Below, one piece after another: positions 30,388-39,120 of a stretch of DNA of 40,242 nt. The translations under genes and the position numbers were made by a program. The stretch lies in contig JAILHD010000133.1 in NCBI GenBank assembly GCA_024696155.1, positions 1-40,242 of the forward strand. Reading direction: 5' to 3'. Source of the DNA: Treponema sp. GTDB lineage: Bacteria; Spirochaetota; Spirochaetia; Treponematales; Treponemataceae. Within the stretch, counting starts at the first letter, position 1, and each line of letters starts with the position of its first letter. The notes under the pieces are model-generated. The model saw only the letters and a program-made list of their open reading frames with translations, had not been told where the DNA came from and ran no database searches.

Positions 30388-33075
30388 TTAAGGCTCTTTA
30401 GTACAATTAATAACTAATCCAGCAGGACAACCAGAATTCCATTCATAACCAGATGTACTTTCACGAGATATAGATGTCCAATCAGATGTAGTTCCTTCAA
30501 ATTCTATTACAGCAAGCTCTGAACAATTTTTAAAAGCACATGTATCTATAGCCTGAAGTTTAATAGGCTCAGTCCCCCTTATTACTACATTCTTCAGAGC
30601 TGTACAGTTTTCAAAAGCTTCCATTCCAATTCTTGTAACTGAGGCAGGAATTTCTATAGCACCAAGAGATATACAATCAGAGAAAGTATTCATATTAATC
30701 ATAGAAAGATTTGCTGGTAAGCCAATGCTAAATAGAGTCGAACATCCAGAAAAGGCAGCAGCCTCTATAGAAGTAATACTATCTGGGAGTTCAATAGAAG
30801 TAAGATTTTTACAGTCTTTAAAACAGCTATCTGACACTCTATCTAAGCCTGTTACGTCATCTAAATCCAGGAAGACCAAAACTCCATCAGGAAGATTTCT
30901 AATTGCATCTGCTATTTCGTCTAACTTTGAAGAACTTAATGAGTCTGAAAGCTTTATAGTTGAACTCGATGTCAAATTAGAAATAATACTCTCAACATTA
31001 TTTGAAGTTATTTCAGATACATATAATTTTCCCTGGTCATCTATACTATAATTAGTAACTTCTGTTGTAACTGCATCAACATATGGTGTTATATCAAATT
31101 TAGAAACTTCATTAGAAAGAGTAACACCGTCAGCTGCTTCAACTACTTTTAAACCTACAGAATACGCTGAAGGTGTAATAGTCGCCGTTTTTCCAGAAGC
31201 CTCTATAGGAGGATTAAGTGAGCCAGCAACTTTTATTACATAAGAACTACTTTCCAGGCTAATATCATTTTTTCTATCATTTGATATTGGAATATAGGCA
31301 CTACCTTTTAAATTTACTTCTCCTCTAACGTAAACAGCACCACCAATTGTAGAACTATTATTTTCAAAAGTTCCACCAAACATATTAAGGACAGAACCAA
31401 CTCCTATGTAAACTGCACCTCCTTTTCCATCTTCATTAAGGGCAGAACAAACGTTTTCAGATACTGTACCTCCCAATATAGTAATAGTATTAGTACCTCC
31501 ACAGCGAATTCCGCCACCTTCCTTAATTAATGCAGTATTTCTATCTATATGCCCTTTATACATATAAAGACTTGAGTTTCCCTCAAGATAAATTCCACCA
31601 CCATAATTCGCTATATTATTGGAGATACCTCCTGTAAATGATTCATCAGGGGTTACACTATCTTTATATCCAAGGTAAATAATACCATAACAATCAATAC
31701 CACCACCAAACTTAGAAGCAGTATTATTCTCAACCTGTGCATCATCACACATATAAAGAACAGATCCCGTTTCCATACATATGCCGGCACCATTTAACTG
31801 TGTTCCAGTCTCTTGTGTACAATTACCTGAAACTCTTACACCTTCTCCAAGTGTAACCGTTGAATTTGCACCAAGATGTAAGCCATGATACATAGCATTA
31901 GTAATTGTGAGTCCCTTTATAGTAACAGGTTTTGTTGTTGCTATATCAAGGACAGACTTCAGAGAAGATTTCTCTCCATCTAGTACACAGGTTGCAGCAT
32001 CTTTTGCCTTACAAATTTTAAGAGATTTCATATTAGCTGTTTCTATCGTAAAAGTTCCTGCTTGAGTTCCATCAATATATATAGTGTAATCAACATCTGT
32101 ATTACCAGCTTCATCGATTCTTTGTATAGCCACATCCAATTTTGCCAGAGGATAATAATGACTTCCTTCATTATCATCATTACCCGACTCAGAATTGACA
32201 TAATAAACTATTCTGTTCCTTTTTTTTATTAACGCAGTAGAAAGCTTTCCATTTGAATCAATAACAGAACTTGATGCAGATGAAGAAAACCATTTGTTTG
32301 TCTGTACACCAGGAAGTACATTTATCGCTTGTGAAACTGAATATATAACAACAGATCCTTTATAAAAATTTATTGTTCCACTGTAAATACCACTAGGAAT
32401 TGCAGAAATATTAATTTCTTCCTTTGTAAATGAACCTGTATCTGCTAGTGCAGCATCCCACTTTGTCTGCATAGAGCTATCATCAATTACAAAAGAAACA
32501 CTTGTAATTGAACTATCTGAATCTATTCCAAGTTCTATGGAACCAGTACCTTCTGCGGGCTGTAGTATAATATCTTTACTCATAACAGACTCCGAAGAAC
32601 TCAATGCTAATTCAGCAGACCCACTAAGCACAACTACATCATCACTCCTTCTTTTTATACCAACTTCTATTGTCCATGTAAAACCTGTTCTAAGTTCAAT
32701 TGAATAATTTAAGGATGAATCAACACTTCCACTTACATCTTCCTGCCCGGTTGCTGTAGCGATTACATAATACACATATTCAGAAGTCCCACTAGAGTTT
32801 GTATCTACAGTTATAACTGGAACTGCATATCTGCCTAAACTGTTTATATGTGACTTTTCTGTATTTGTACCAGCTTGCAATACTTCTGATTCAAGACCAG
32901 GATTTGAACAATCTATATTCCCAAAAACACAAATATAAGAATTGGAAGAGTTATTATTTCTCCCTTTTTCAAGAGAAGCATTATCAATAAGATTTGAACA
33001 CGAAAAAAAAACACAGCACAGTGCCGTAAGAATATAAAAAAGCGAACTCTTAGATTTAAAAAGTGTAAGTTCCAA
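30388..33075 (-). CDS. Large lipoprotein with beta-helix repeats and C-terminal BspA-type leucine-rich repeats
   Basis: The 895-residue protein uses a TTG start (33075) with GAGG nine bases upstream; the signal peptide ends in a lipobox-like FFSC, Cys26. Residues about 45-270 are Ser/Thr-rich beta domains. Residues about 290-630 form a beta helix with Pmp-like GGGI and FxNN motifs (NNTASKFGGGIDCYG, SNNIANYGGGIYLEG, ENNSSTIGGAVYV). Residues about 735-860 are LRR_5 repeats (LTSIELPDSITSIEAAAFSG, LGAIEIPASVTRIGMEAFEN). The end, WNSGCPAGLVINC, is common in BspA proteins as I recall them. It is likely surface-exposed and used in adhesion or glycan contact. It forms a two-gene operon with the next lipoprotein. 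Confidence 0.8.
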   Translation of the reverse strand: MELTLFKSKSSLFYILTALCCVFFSCSNLIDNASLEKGRNNNSSNSYICVFGNIDCSNPGLESEVLQAGTNTEKSHINSLGRYAVPVITVDTNSSGTSEYVYYVIATATGQEDVSGSVDSSLNYSIELRTGFTWTIEVGIKRRSDDVVVLSGSAELALSSSESVMSKDIILQPAEGTGSIELGIDSDSSITSVSFVIDDSSMQTKWDAALADTGSFTKEEINISAIPSGIYSGTINFYKGSVVIYSVSQAINVLPGVQTNKWFSSSASSSVIDSNGKLSTALIKKRNRIVYYVNSESGNDDNEGSHYYPLAKLDVAIQRIDEAGNTDVDYTIYIDGTQAGTFTIETANMKSLKICKAKDAATCVLDGEKSSLKSVLDIATTKPVTIKGLTITNAMYHGLHLGANSTVTLGEGVRVSGNCTQETGTQLNGAGICMETGSVLYMCDDAQVENNTASKFGGGIDCYGIIYLGYKDSVTPDESFTGGISNNIANYGGGIYLEGNSSLYMYKGHIDRNTALIKEGGGIRCGGTNTITILGGTVSENVCSALNEDGKGGAVYIGVGSVLNMFGGTFENNSSTIGGAVYVRGEVNLKGSAYIPISNDRKNDISLESSSYVIKVAGSLNPPIEASGKTATITPSAYSVGLKVVEAADGVTLSNEVSKFDITPYVDAVTTEVTNYSIDDQGKLYVSEITSNNVESIISNLTSSSTIKLSDSLSSSKLDEIADAIRNLPDGVLVFLDLDDVTGLDRVSDSCFKDCKNLTSIELPDSITSIEAAAFSGCSTLFSIGLPANLSMINMNTFSDCISLGAIEIPASVTRIGMEAFENCTALKNVVIRGTEPIKLQAIDTCAFKNCSELAVIEFEGTTSDWTSISRESTSGYEWNSGCPAGLVINCTKEP

Positions 33076-33128
33076 AAAGATAACCTCTACTCTATTCTTC
33101 CCACCTTAACACTTTTAATTGATAATAA

Positions 33129-33157
33129 ATTATAACATAATATTTATAATTTGACTA
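33129..33157 (-). promoter_or_regulatory. Promoter of the beta-helix lipoprotein operon
   Basis: On the minus strand TAGTCA (33157-33152), a 17-base spacer and TATAAT (33134-33129) give a leader of about 45 bases before the TTG start. Confidence 0.45.
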
Positions 33158-33171
33158 ACTAAATTTAAAAC

Positions 33172-33202
33172 AAAAAAACACTCCGCACAAATGTACGGAG
33201 TG
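33172..33202 (-). terminator. Terminator of the cellobiose operon
   Basis: On the minus strand CACTCCG (33202-33196) and CGGAGTG (33185-33179) pair around a ten-base loop, followed directly by seven T (33178-33172). It lies behind the phosphorylase gene. Confidence 0.85.
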
Positions 33203-33239
33203 CATATATATTACTTTTTTAATTTTTATCTGTATTTAA

Positions 33240-35726
33240 TTAAGCAACAACAGCTTTTACAAATACTTCTTTAGCACCATCGTCGGCTTTAACAATAAGA
33301 CCATTTGCCTTTCCGCCTTTAACTTCAAGCGAAACAGCACCTGTGTTCTTTTTGTTTTCTACTGTAATGTGATATGTAACTCCGCGGAACTTACGTGTAA
33401 ATTCAGCGTTCTTTACATGCTCTGGCAAACGTGGTTCAATTTCCAAACCTGCATGCTGTGGGCGAAGACCACAAATGTACTGGCTGAGTGCAACAAAGTT
33501 CCATGCAGCTGTACCTGTAAGCCAAGAGTTCTTAGCTTCACCTTCGCGGCGAGCCTCCTGTCCGGCAACCATCTGGCTGTAAACATAAGGCTCTGTGCGG
33601 TGGATGTCTGACCATTTTTCTTCAACCCACGCAGGTCCAATCTTTGTGTAGTGTTCCCATGCATCCTGTGGACGGCCGTTTACAACTTCACCAATTACAA
33701 CCCATGGATTGTTGTGGCAGAAGATACCGCCGTTCTCTTTGTATCCAGGTGGATATGAAGAAACTTCACCAAGTTCAACGTGGTATTCCTGGTAAGCCGG
33801 CCAGAGAATACAGATTCCGTATTTAGAATCAAGATATTTCTTTACGCTGTCCAGAGATTTTTCAGGATATCCTTTATCTTTACCTATTTTTGCCATTGTA
33901 CCAAAGCCCTGGCTTTCGATGAAGATTTTCCCGTTTTCACATTCTTTAGAACCGATTTTGTGACCGGCATCATCATAAGCGCGAACGTACCATTCTCCGT
34001 CCCAGCCTGCAGTACAGATAGCATCTTCCATCTTCTTGCAGAGTTCTTCAGCACGTTTAGCTTCTGCTTCCTCACCCATAAGGCGGCACATCTGAACATA
34101 GTCAGGTGTTACGAATACGAACATCTGAGCAATCATTACAGACTCAGCATTCTTTCCTTCTTTGTTTGTACAAGTCTGGAATGAATCGTTAGGGTTTGTA
34201 GAGAAACAGTTCAAGTTCAAGCAGTCGTTCCAGTCTGCACGACCAATAAGTGGAAGTCCGTGTGGTCCCATGTGATTAGGGATGTAGTTGTATGAACGGC
34301 GAAGGTGCTCGAACATTGTAGCTTTATTTGTTTCTGAGTTATCGAATGGAACATCAACTTTAAGGAAGTCAACGTCGCCAGTTTCGCGGATGTAGTTACC
34401 AACACCAAGAACGAGCCAGAGAGGGTCATCGTTGAAGTTAGAACCGATATCAGCGTTTCCGCGTTTTGTAAGAGGCTGGAACTGATGGTAAGCAGAACCA
34501 TCTTCAAACTGAGTTGCAGCAACGTCATAAAGGCGTTCGCGGATACGGCGAGCTGGAAGCTGGTGAGCAGCACCAAGCATATCCTGAGAAGTATCGCGGA
34601 AACCAAGACCACGACCAATTCCTGATTCAAAGTAAGAAGCAGAGCGGGCAAAGTTGTATGTAACAACACACTGATACTGGTTCCATACTGCCATACGGTC
34701 AAGCTTTTCATCTCCAGTTTTGATTGAGAAGTGGCTCAAAGTTTCATCCCAGAATGTCTTCAAATCAGCAAGAGCTTTTTCTACTTTTTCTTTTGAATCA
34801 AATTTATTCTGAAGTTCGTATGCTTTTTCTTTGTTGATTACGCCAGAAGCTGTGTTTGTGCGCAAAAGTCCTGCATCCAAAGCCTTTTTCTTGTCTGCTT
34901 CAGAAAGGAATTTCTTGTCATTGTCCATCTCGATGTAGCCGAGAACAAAAATCAAAGTCTTTTCTTCGCCAGCTTTAAGTGTAAGGTTTACGCGGTGAGA
35001 AGCAATTGGAGACCAACCATCTGCAACTGAGTTTCCTGATTTTCCTTCAACAACAGTTTTTGGTGCAGAAATTGGATTATACAAACCAAGGAATGTTTCG
35101 CGGTCTGTATCAAATCCGTCGATTTTCTGATTACACCAGTAGAATGCAAAGTGATTGCGGCGCTCGCGGTATTCTGTTTTGTGGTAGATTGCGCTGCCTT
35201 CAATTTCAACTTCACCAGTAGAGAAGTTTCTCTGGAAATTCTGGCAGTCGTCAGAAGCGTTGTAAAGACACCATTCAACAAAAGAAACAAGGCTTACAGT
35301 TTTTTCTGATTTACCTTCGTTCTTAAGAGTAAGCATTTCTACTTCTGCATTTTCTCCGTTTGGAACAAAGTAAACTGCTTCTGCTTTCAAATCATTCTTT
35401 TTAGAAGTGAATTTTGAATAGCCAAAACCGTGGCGGCATTCATAAGAATCCAATTCTGTCTGACATGGCTGCCAGCCTGGGTTCCAGATTGTGTTGCCAT
35501 CTTTGATAAAAAAGTAGTGACCATTGTTATCAAGTGGCATATCGTTATAGCGGTAACGTGTAAGACGGCGCAAGCGAGCGTCTGTATAGAACGAATAACC
35601 GCCAGTTGTGTTAGAAATCAAAGAGAAGAACTTTTCACTTCCAAGATAGTTAATCCATGGGTATGGAGTTTTTGGAGTTGTGATTACATACTCTTTGTTA
35701 CTGTCATCAAAATTTCCGAATTTCAT
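33240..35726 (-). CDS. Cellobiose phosphorylase (GH94)
   Basis: The 828-residue cytoplasmic enzyme splits cellobiose with phosphate into glucose 1-phosphate and glucose, saving one ATP. It starts KFGNFDDSNKEYVITTPKTP, followed by PWINYLG, the cellobiose phosphorylase N-terminus. ESGIGRGLGFRDTSQDMLG and the catalytic-acid segment IGRADWNDCLNLN (Asp near residue 497) are intact, and the phosphate-site region (ESQGFG, then GVTYHITVENK in the tail) is present. The length is right for cellobiose rather than cellodextrin phosphorylase, which is longer; other beta-glucosyl disaccharides cannot be excluded. AGGAG precedes the ATG. It is the last gene of the ABC transporter operon. Confidence 0.95.
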   Translation of the reverse strand: MKFGNFDDSNKEYVITTPKTPYPWINYLGSEKFFSLISNTTGGYSFYTDARLRRLTRYRYNDMPLDNNGHYFFIKDGNTIWNPGWQPCQTELDSYECRHGFGYSKFTSKKNDLKAEAVYFVPNGENAEVEMLTLKNEGKSEKTVSLVSFVEWCLYNASDDCQNFQRNFSTGEVEIEGSAIYHKTEYRERRNHFAFYWCNQKIDGFDTDRETFLGLYNPISAPKTVVEGKSGNSVADGWSPIASHRVNLTLKAGEEKTLIFVLGYIEMDNDKKFLSEADKKKALDAGLLRTNTASGVINKEKAYELQNKFDSKEKVEKALADLKTFWDETLSHFSIKTGDEKLDRMAVWNQYQCVVTYNFARSASYFESGIGRGLGFRDTSQDMLGAAHQLPARRIRERLYDVAATQFEDGSAYHQFQPLTKRGNADIGSNFNDDPLWLVLGVGNYIRETGDVDFLKVDVPFDNSETNKATMFEHLRRSYNYIPNHMGPHGLPLIGRADWNDCLNLNCFSTNPNDSFQTCTNKEGKNAESVMIAQMFVFVTPDYVQMCRLMGEEAEAKRAEELCKKMEDAICTAGWDGEWYVRAYDDAGHKIGSKECENGKIFIESQGFGTMAKIGKDKGYPEKSLDSVKKYLDSKYGICILWPAYQEYHVELGEVSSYPPGYKENGGIFCHNNPWVVIGEVVNGRPQDAWEHYTKIGPAWVEEKWSDIHRTEPYVYSQMVAGQEARREGEAKNSWLTGTAAWNFVALSQYICGLRPQHAGLEIEPRLPEHVKNAEFTRKFRGVTYHITVENKKNTGAVSLEVKGGKANGLIVKADDGAKEVFVKAVVA

Positions 35727-35747
35727 AATTTATCTCCTAATTTTATA

Positions 35748-36590
35748 TTATTCTTTAACTCCACCACTTGTAACGCCACCAATGATATAGCGTGACAAGA
35801 ACAGGTAAACAACCAGCAATGGAATAATTGCAACACAAATCATGATGTAAACCTGTGCAAGGTCGAACTTCATAAAGTCAGCAGAACGGAGCTGAGCAAT
35901 CAAGATTGGAATTGTCTTTTTTGCCTTAGAGCTGATGATCAGCGCTGGCATAAAGTAGTTGTTCCATGAACTTACAAAAGCAAAGATTGCCTGAACTGCA
36001 AGAGCAGGTTTAATCATTGGAAGAACAATTACATTGAATGTAAGGAACTCGTTACATCCGTCTACACGGCTTGCCTCTACAATCGAATAAGGCAAAACTG
36101 ATTCCATATACTGCAAAACATAGAAGAAAACTACTGGAGCTGCAATTGCAGGAAGAATCAAAGGCCACAAAGTATTAATCATGTGAATGCCTGTAACAAG
36201 CTTTACAAAACCAAGAGCTGTAACCTGAGTAGGAATCATCATAATAGCCATGATGAACTTGAATACAACACTCTTACCTTTAAAGTTGTACATATGGATT
36301 CCGTAAGCTGTCATTGCACTGAAGTAAACAGAAAGCAATGCGTTGAAAACAGAAACGATAATACTGTTCCAAAGACCAGAAAGGATTGGAATATTGTCGT
36401 TTGCAAGAAGGTTTCCAAGGTTTCGGAAGAAGTATGGACCTGGAACCAGGCTAAAACCTTTTACAAGCTGCGAGTGTAAATGAGTTGAGTTCAAAATCAA
36501 AAGCAAAAACGGAGCTAATGAAAGGAATGTAAGTAAAATCAAAACTATATAACAGATTACTCTGCGTGTTGTTAAAACTGCTCTTTTCAT
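35748..36590 (-). CDS. Sugar ABC transporter permease, MalG type
   Basis: The 280-residue inner-membrane protein has six predicted membrane segments and the CUT1 permease EAA loop (VEASRVDGCNEFLTFNVIVLP, about residues 168-188) that contacts the ATPase. It starts inside the stop of the MalF-type gene (TAATG overlap), with AGAGG as ribosome site, and ends 21 bases before the phosphorylase ATG. With the binding protein and partner permease it forms an importer for an oligosaccharide, probably cellobiose. No ATPase gene is present, as is common for CUT1 systems that share an MsmK-type ATPase. Confidence 0.93.
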   Translation of the reverse strand: MKRAVLTTRRVICYIVLILLTFLSLAPFLLLILNSTHLHSQLVKGFSLVPGPYFFRNLGNLLANDNIPILSGLWNSIIVSVFNALLSVYFSAMTAYGIHMYNFKGKSVVFKFIMAIMMIPTQVTALGFVKLVTGIHMINTLWPLILPAIAAPVVFFYVLQYMESVLPYSIVEASRVDGCNEFLTFNVIVLPMIKPALAVQAIFAFVSSWNNYFMPALIISSKAKKTIPILIAQLRSADFMKFDLAQVYIMICVAIIPLLVVYLFLSRYIIGGVTSGGVKE

Positions 36591-37516
36591 TATTTACCTC
36601 TCTTATATGACTGCATATTGAACTTGTAAACAATGCCACTCAAACCTGCAGTGATAGCAAAAAGAATAACAGATACAGCACCACCAAGACCGTAGTTCTT
36701 ACTGAACAAGTGTTTGTTCAGGTACATAATCAAAGTCATAGAAGTGCGGTTCGGAGTTCCTTCACCATTTGTCAAAATCTGTGGAACATCGAACATCTGA
36801 ATACCACCAATCAAAGAAGTAATAACAACGTAAATCAAAATCGGTGCAAGCTGTGGAAGTGTTACTTTAAAGAACACCTGAATCGGGTTAGCACCGTCGA
36901 TTCGTGCAGCTTCAAAAATAGAGTTATCAATACCCATAATACCGCTCATCAAAAGCAATGTAGTATTACCATACCACATAAGACAGTTCATAAAGGCAAC
37001 AAGACCACGAACTGATTTAGTTTTGATAAGGAAGCGAATTGGGTCATTTATCAAATTCATGTTCATAAGAATGCTGTTTACAGGACCGCCATCAGCAAAA
37101 ATAACAAAGAACAGCATTGCAAAAGCCGAAGCCATGATTAAGTTCGGCATGTAAATTACAGTCTTAAAGAACTGAGTGTTTTTAAGGTTCAATTCTGTGT
37201 CAGTAAACCAAATAGAAAGAAGCAAAGAAAGAATAATCTGTGGCACAAAACCTAAAATCCACATAATCATTGTATTCAAAGCGTAACGTGGAACATCGCT
37301 TTCAAAAAGAATCTCTTTATAGTTAGCAAATCCGTTGAAGTTAGGTCCAATCTGCATAAGACCTACACGATAATTTTCAAAAAAACTGTTTCCAATTGTA
37401 GAAATCAGCGGAATTAACTGAAAAATTACAAAAATAACAAAGAAAGGAGCAATAAAGAAATAACCCCAGTTGTTATAATCCAATTTTCTAGTTTTCTTAA
37501 CTTTCTCATTAGCCAT
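36590..37516 (-). CDS. Sugar ABC transporter permease, MalF/UgpA type
   Basis: The protein has 308 residues from the ATG at 37516, six predicted membrane segments and the EAA loop FEAARIDGANPIQVFFKVTLP (about residues 197-217). The N-terminus is basic and cytoplasmic (ANEKVKKTRKL). The frame is open to 37546, but AGAGGA nine bases before 37516 favours the inner start. It follows the binding-protein gene after a gap that holds two hairpins and precedes the MalG-type gene with a one-base overlap. Confidence 0.93.
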   Translation of the reverse strand: MANEKVKKTRKLDYNNWGYFFIAPFFVIFVIFQLIPLISTIGNSFFENYRVGLMQIGPNFNGFANYKEILFESDVPRYALNTMIMWILGFVPQIILSLLLSIWFTDTELNLKNTQFFKTVIYMPNLIMASAFAMLFFVIFADGGPVNSILMNMNLINDPIRFLIKTKSVRGLVAFMNCLMWYGNTTLLLMSGIMGIDNSIFEAARIDGANPIQVFFKVTLPQLAPILIYVVITSLIGGIQMFDVPQILTNGEGTPNRTSMTLIMYLNKHLFSKNYGLGGAVSVILFAITAGLSGIVYKFNMQSYKRGK

Positions 37517-37557
37517 AAGGATAGTTCCTCTAACCTGTTCATTCATTAGAATAGAGC

Positions 37558-37608
37558 AAAAAAACGCTGCCTAAAAAGCAATTTTTTATGGAGGACTCTT
37601 CAGGCAGC
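37558..37608 (-). terminator. Attenuating terminator between the binding protein and permease genes
   Basis: On the minus strand GCTGCCT (37572 side partner AGGCAGC at 37608-37602 on the plus strand) forms a seven-base stem with a loop of about 29 bases, followed by GTTTTTTT (37565-37558). Such a partial terminator would keep binding-protein levels above permease levels. The long loop makes its strength uncertain. Confidence 0.6.
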
Positions 37609-37612
37609 AAAT

Positions 37613-37622
37613 AGGAGGTGAT
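37613..37622 (-). promoter_or_regulatory. Anti-Shine-Dalgarno-like stretch in the operon mRNA
   Basis: The minus-strand mRNA reads AUCACCUCCU here, identical to the 3' end of bacterial 16S rRNA. A second, shorter one, UCCUCC, is at 37595-37590 in the hairpin loop. Either could pair with the AGAGGA ribosome site of the permease gene downstream. Confidence 0.35.
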
Positions 37623-37625
37623 TAT

Positions 37626-37659
37626 CGGGCGAAACCGCGCTCTAAACAAATTCCGCCCG
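37626..37659 (-). other. Hairpin just behind the binding-protein gene
   Basis: CGGGCG and CGCCCG form a six-base GC stem with a 22-base loop, with no T-tract. It probably protects the 3' end of the binding-protein mRNA after processing or termination. Confidence 0.5.
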
Positions 37660-37682
37660 CACATCTATGAATAAGCTTTAAC

Positions 37683-39017
37683 CTACTTCTGCAAGTTTGG
37701 ATAAAGTTCCTTCAAAGACTTATAGAAGTTTTCCCATGCTGTAGCTTCATCAACGTCTCCGTTGTAGTAGTCAGCCATAGCACCCTGGATTTTTTCTGCA
37801 AAACCCTGATCATAAGGAGTCATAGTAGCCTTAGAAATAGATTTTGCTGAATCAAGGAACAATGCAATGTGGTTCTGACCGCCCAAGAATGGGTTCTGGT
37901 AGTCAGAAGCTGCAACTTCACGCATAGCTGGTTCGTTGTTTACGAAGTCAGATGCTTCTTTTGCAATCTTAACCATTGTTTCTTTATCACATGTCATTGT
38001 GTACATGATGTTTTTGATCAAATCTACGTTGTCTGAACCTGCAGCAGCACAGATCCATGTTCCACCCCAAGAGAAGCCCTGTGGACCCATACAGAATGCC
38101 CAGTCACCGTAAGAACCGTTACCGAGTTTCTTTTCTGCAGAAGGATTGTCCAAAGTAGCTGGAGCAAGACAGAAGTCGATGAACCAAGCTGGTCCAAAGT
38201 AACCGAATACTTTACCAGTCTTAGAAGCACCCTTGAATGATTCGTTTGACCAGAGGTTTGCTTTGTTGTTGTATCCTTTTTCTGTATATTCTTTAGTCTG
38301 CATTACCCAGCGGCGAATCTGAGCATCAACGTTGATTTTTCCATCTTTTACACATGGAGTTGTAACGTTGTCGCTGAATACGCGATAGTCATCATCAAAA
38401 CCAGAAAGCATAAAGTATCCTTTAGCTTTAGCCTTAGCAGCAACTGCGTCAAAACGATCCCAGTCACCAAGAGCCTTCTGAACTTCTGCTGGATCATCAG
38501 TTCCAAGAACGTCTTTTGCAATTGAACGGCGGTATACAAATCCACCTGGACAAGCCTGCCATGTAACACCACGAAGCTTTCCTTTTGAATCTGTCATAAC
38601 GTCTTTTGTGTATTTGTACTGGTTAGCCAAATCAGCGTCTGTAAGACCAATGTCTTTTTTTACATCCAATACATAAGGTGAATCAACATACTTCAAAGCA
38701 TAGTCAGCTTCAACAAGGAACAAGTCTACTTTTTCATCAGCAGATGCGTTTTCCTGGTTAAGAAGAAGTTCATCCAATTTGTTCTGGTAAGCGTTTCCCT
38801 GGTTTGGTGTAATAATCCAGTTTACTTTTACATCTTCTGGAACAAGACCAGCTTTTGCAAAGTAGTCGTTAAAACGAGACTGGAATTCTTCGTTCCATAC
38901 ACAGATGTTAAGAACTTTACCCTGAGCCTTTGATTTAGCTGCACCACAGCTTGTGAATGACAAAGCTGTAAGTCCAACCATAGCTGCAGCGGCAACTACA
39001 GAAACTAACTTTTTCAT
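37683..39017 (-). CDS. Extracellular sugar-binding lipoprotein of the ABC transporter
   Basis: The 444-residue solute-binding protein (CUT1, family 1 type) has a signal peptide and a lipobox LSFTSC with Cys24. The mature part has VLNICVWNEEFQSRFNDYF, VDLFLVEADYALKYVD and aromatic residues suited to sugar stacking (WQACPGGFVYRRS, GPAWFIDFCLAP, FSWGGTWICAA). It delivers the sugar to the two permeases encoded next. AGGAG lies seven bases before the ATG. It is the first gene of the operon; its promoter carries a perfect LacI-type palindrome just downstream of the -10 box. The ligand, probably cellobiose or a short cellodextrin, is inferred from the phosphorylase. Confidence 0.95.
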   Translation of the reverse strand: MKKLVSVVAAAAMVGLTALSFTSCGAAKSKAQGKVLNICVWNEEFQSRFNDYFAKAGLVPEDVKVNWIITPNQGNAYQNKLDELLLNQENASADEKVDLFLVEADYALKYVDSPYVLDVKKDIGLTDADLANQYKYTKDVMTDSKGKLRGVTWQACPGGFVYRRSIAKDVLGTDDPAEVQKALGDWDRFDAVAAKAKAKGYFMLSGFDDDYRVFSDNVTTPCVKDGKINVDAQIRRWVMQTKEYTEKGYNNKANLWSNESFKGASKTGKVFGYFGPAWFIDFCLAPATLDNPSAEKKLGNGSYGDWAFCMGPQGFSWGGTWICAAAGSDNVDLIKNIMYTMTCDKETMVKIAKEASDFVNNEPAMREVAASDYQNPFLGGQNHIALFLDSAKSISKATMTPYDQGFAEKIQGAMADYYNGDVDEATAWENFYKSLKELYPNLQK

Positions 39018-39056
39018 AAAGTTACTCCTAATTTAAAATAAATCTACGTCGTATAA

Positions 39057-39070
39057 CTACAACGTTGTAG
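39057..39070. promoter_or_regulatory. LacI-type operator of the sugar ABC operon
   Basis: CTACAACGTTGTAG is a perfect 14-base palindrome one base downstream of the -10 box, over the expected transcription start, where a bound repressor would block initiation. A degenerate relative, CTACGTCGTA, lies at 39043-39052. Confidence 0.8.
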
Positions 39071-39071
39071 T

Positions 39072-39102
39072 ATTATCTTAACGTTTTTTCAAAGGCTGTC
39101 AA
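39072..39102 (-). promoter_or_regulatory. Promoter of the sugar ABC operon
   Basis: On the minus strand the consensus TTGACA (39102-39097) is followed by a 19-base spacer and GATAAT (39077-39072). The spacer is long by two bases, which may weaken it. The leader is about 45 bases with AGGAG. Confidence 0.6.
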
Positions 39103-39120
39103 CAAATTTTAGAGGAATTT

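Noticed and set aside
37586..37622. Shine-Dalgarno-like GGAGGA and AGGAGGTG on the plus strand
   Set aside because: No start codon or open frame follows on the plus strand; they make more sense as anti-Shine-Dalgarno stretches in the minus-strand mRNA.
38361..38373. Fourth LacI-like motif (TGTAACGTTGTCG) inside the binding-protein gene
   Set aside because: Only one half matches, it lies in coding sequence and spans conserved-looking codons (Asn-Val-Thr-Thr region); probably chance.
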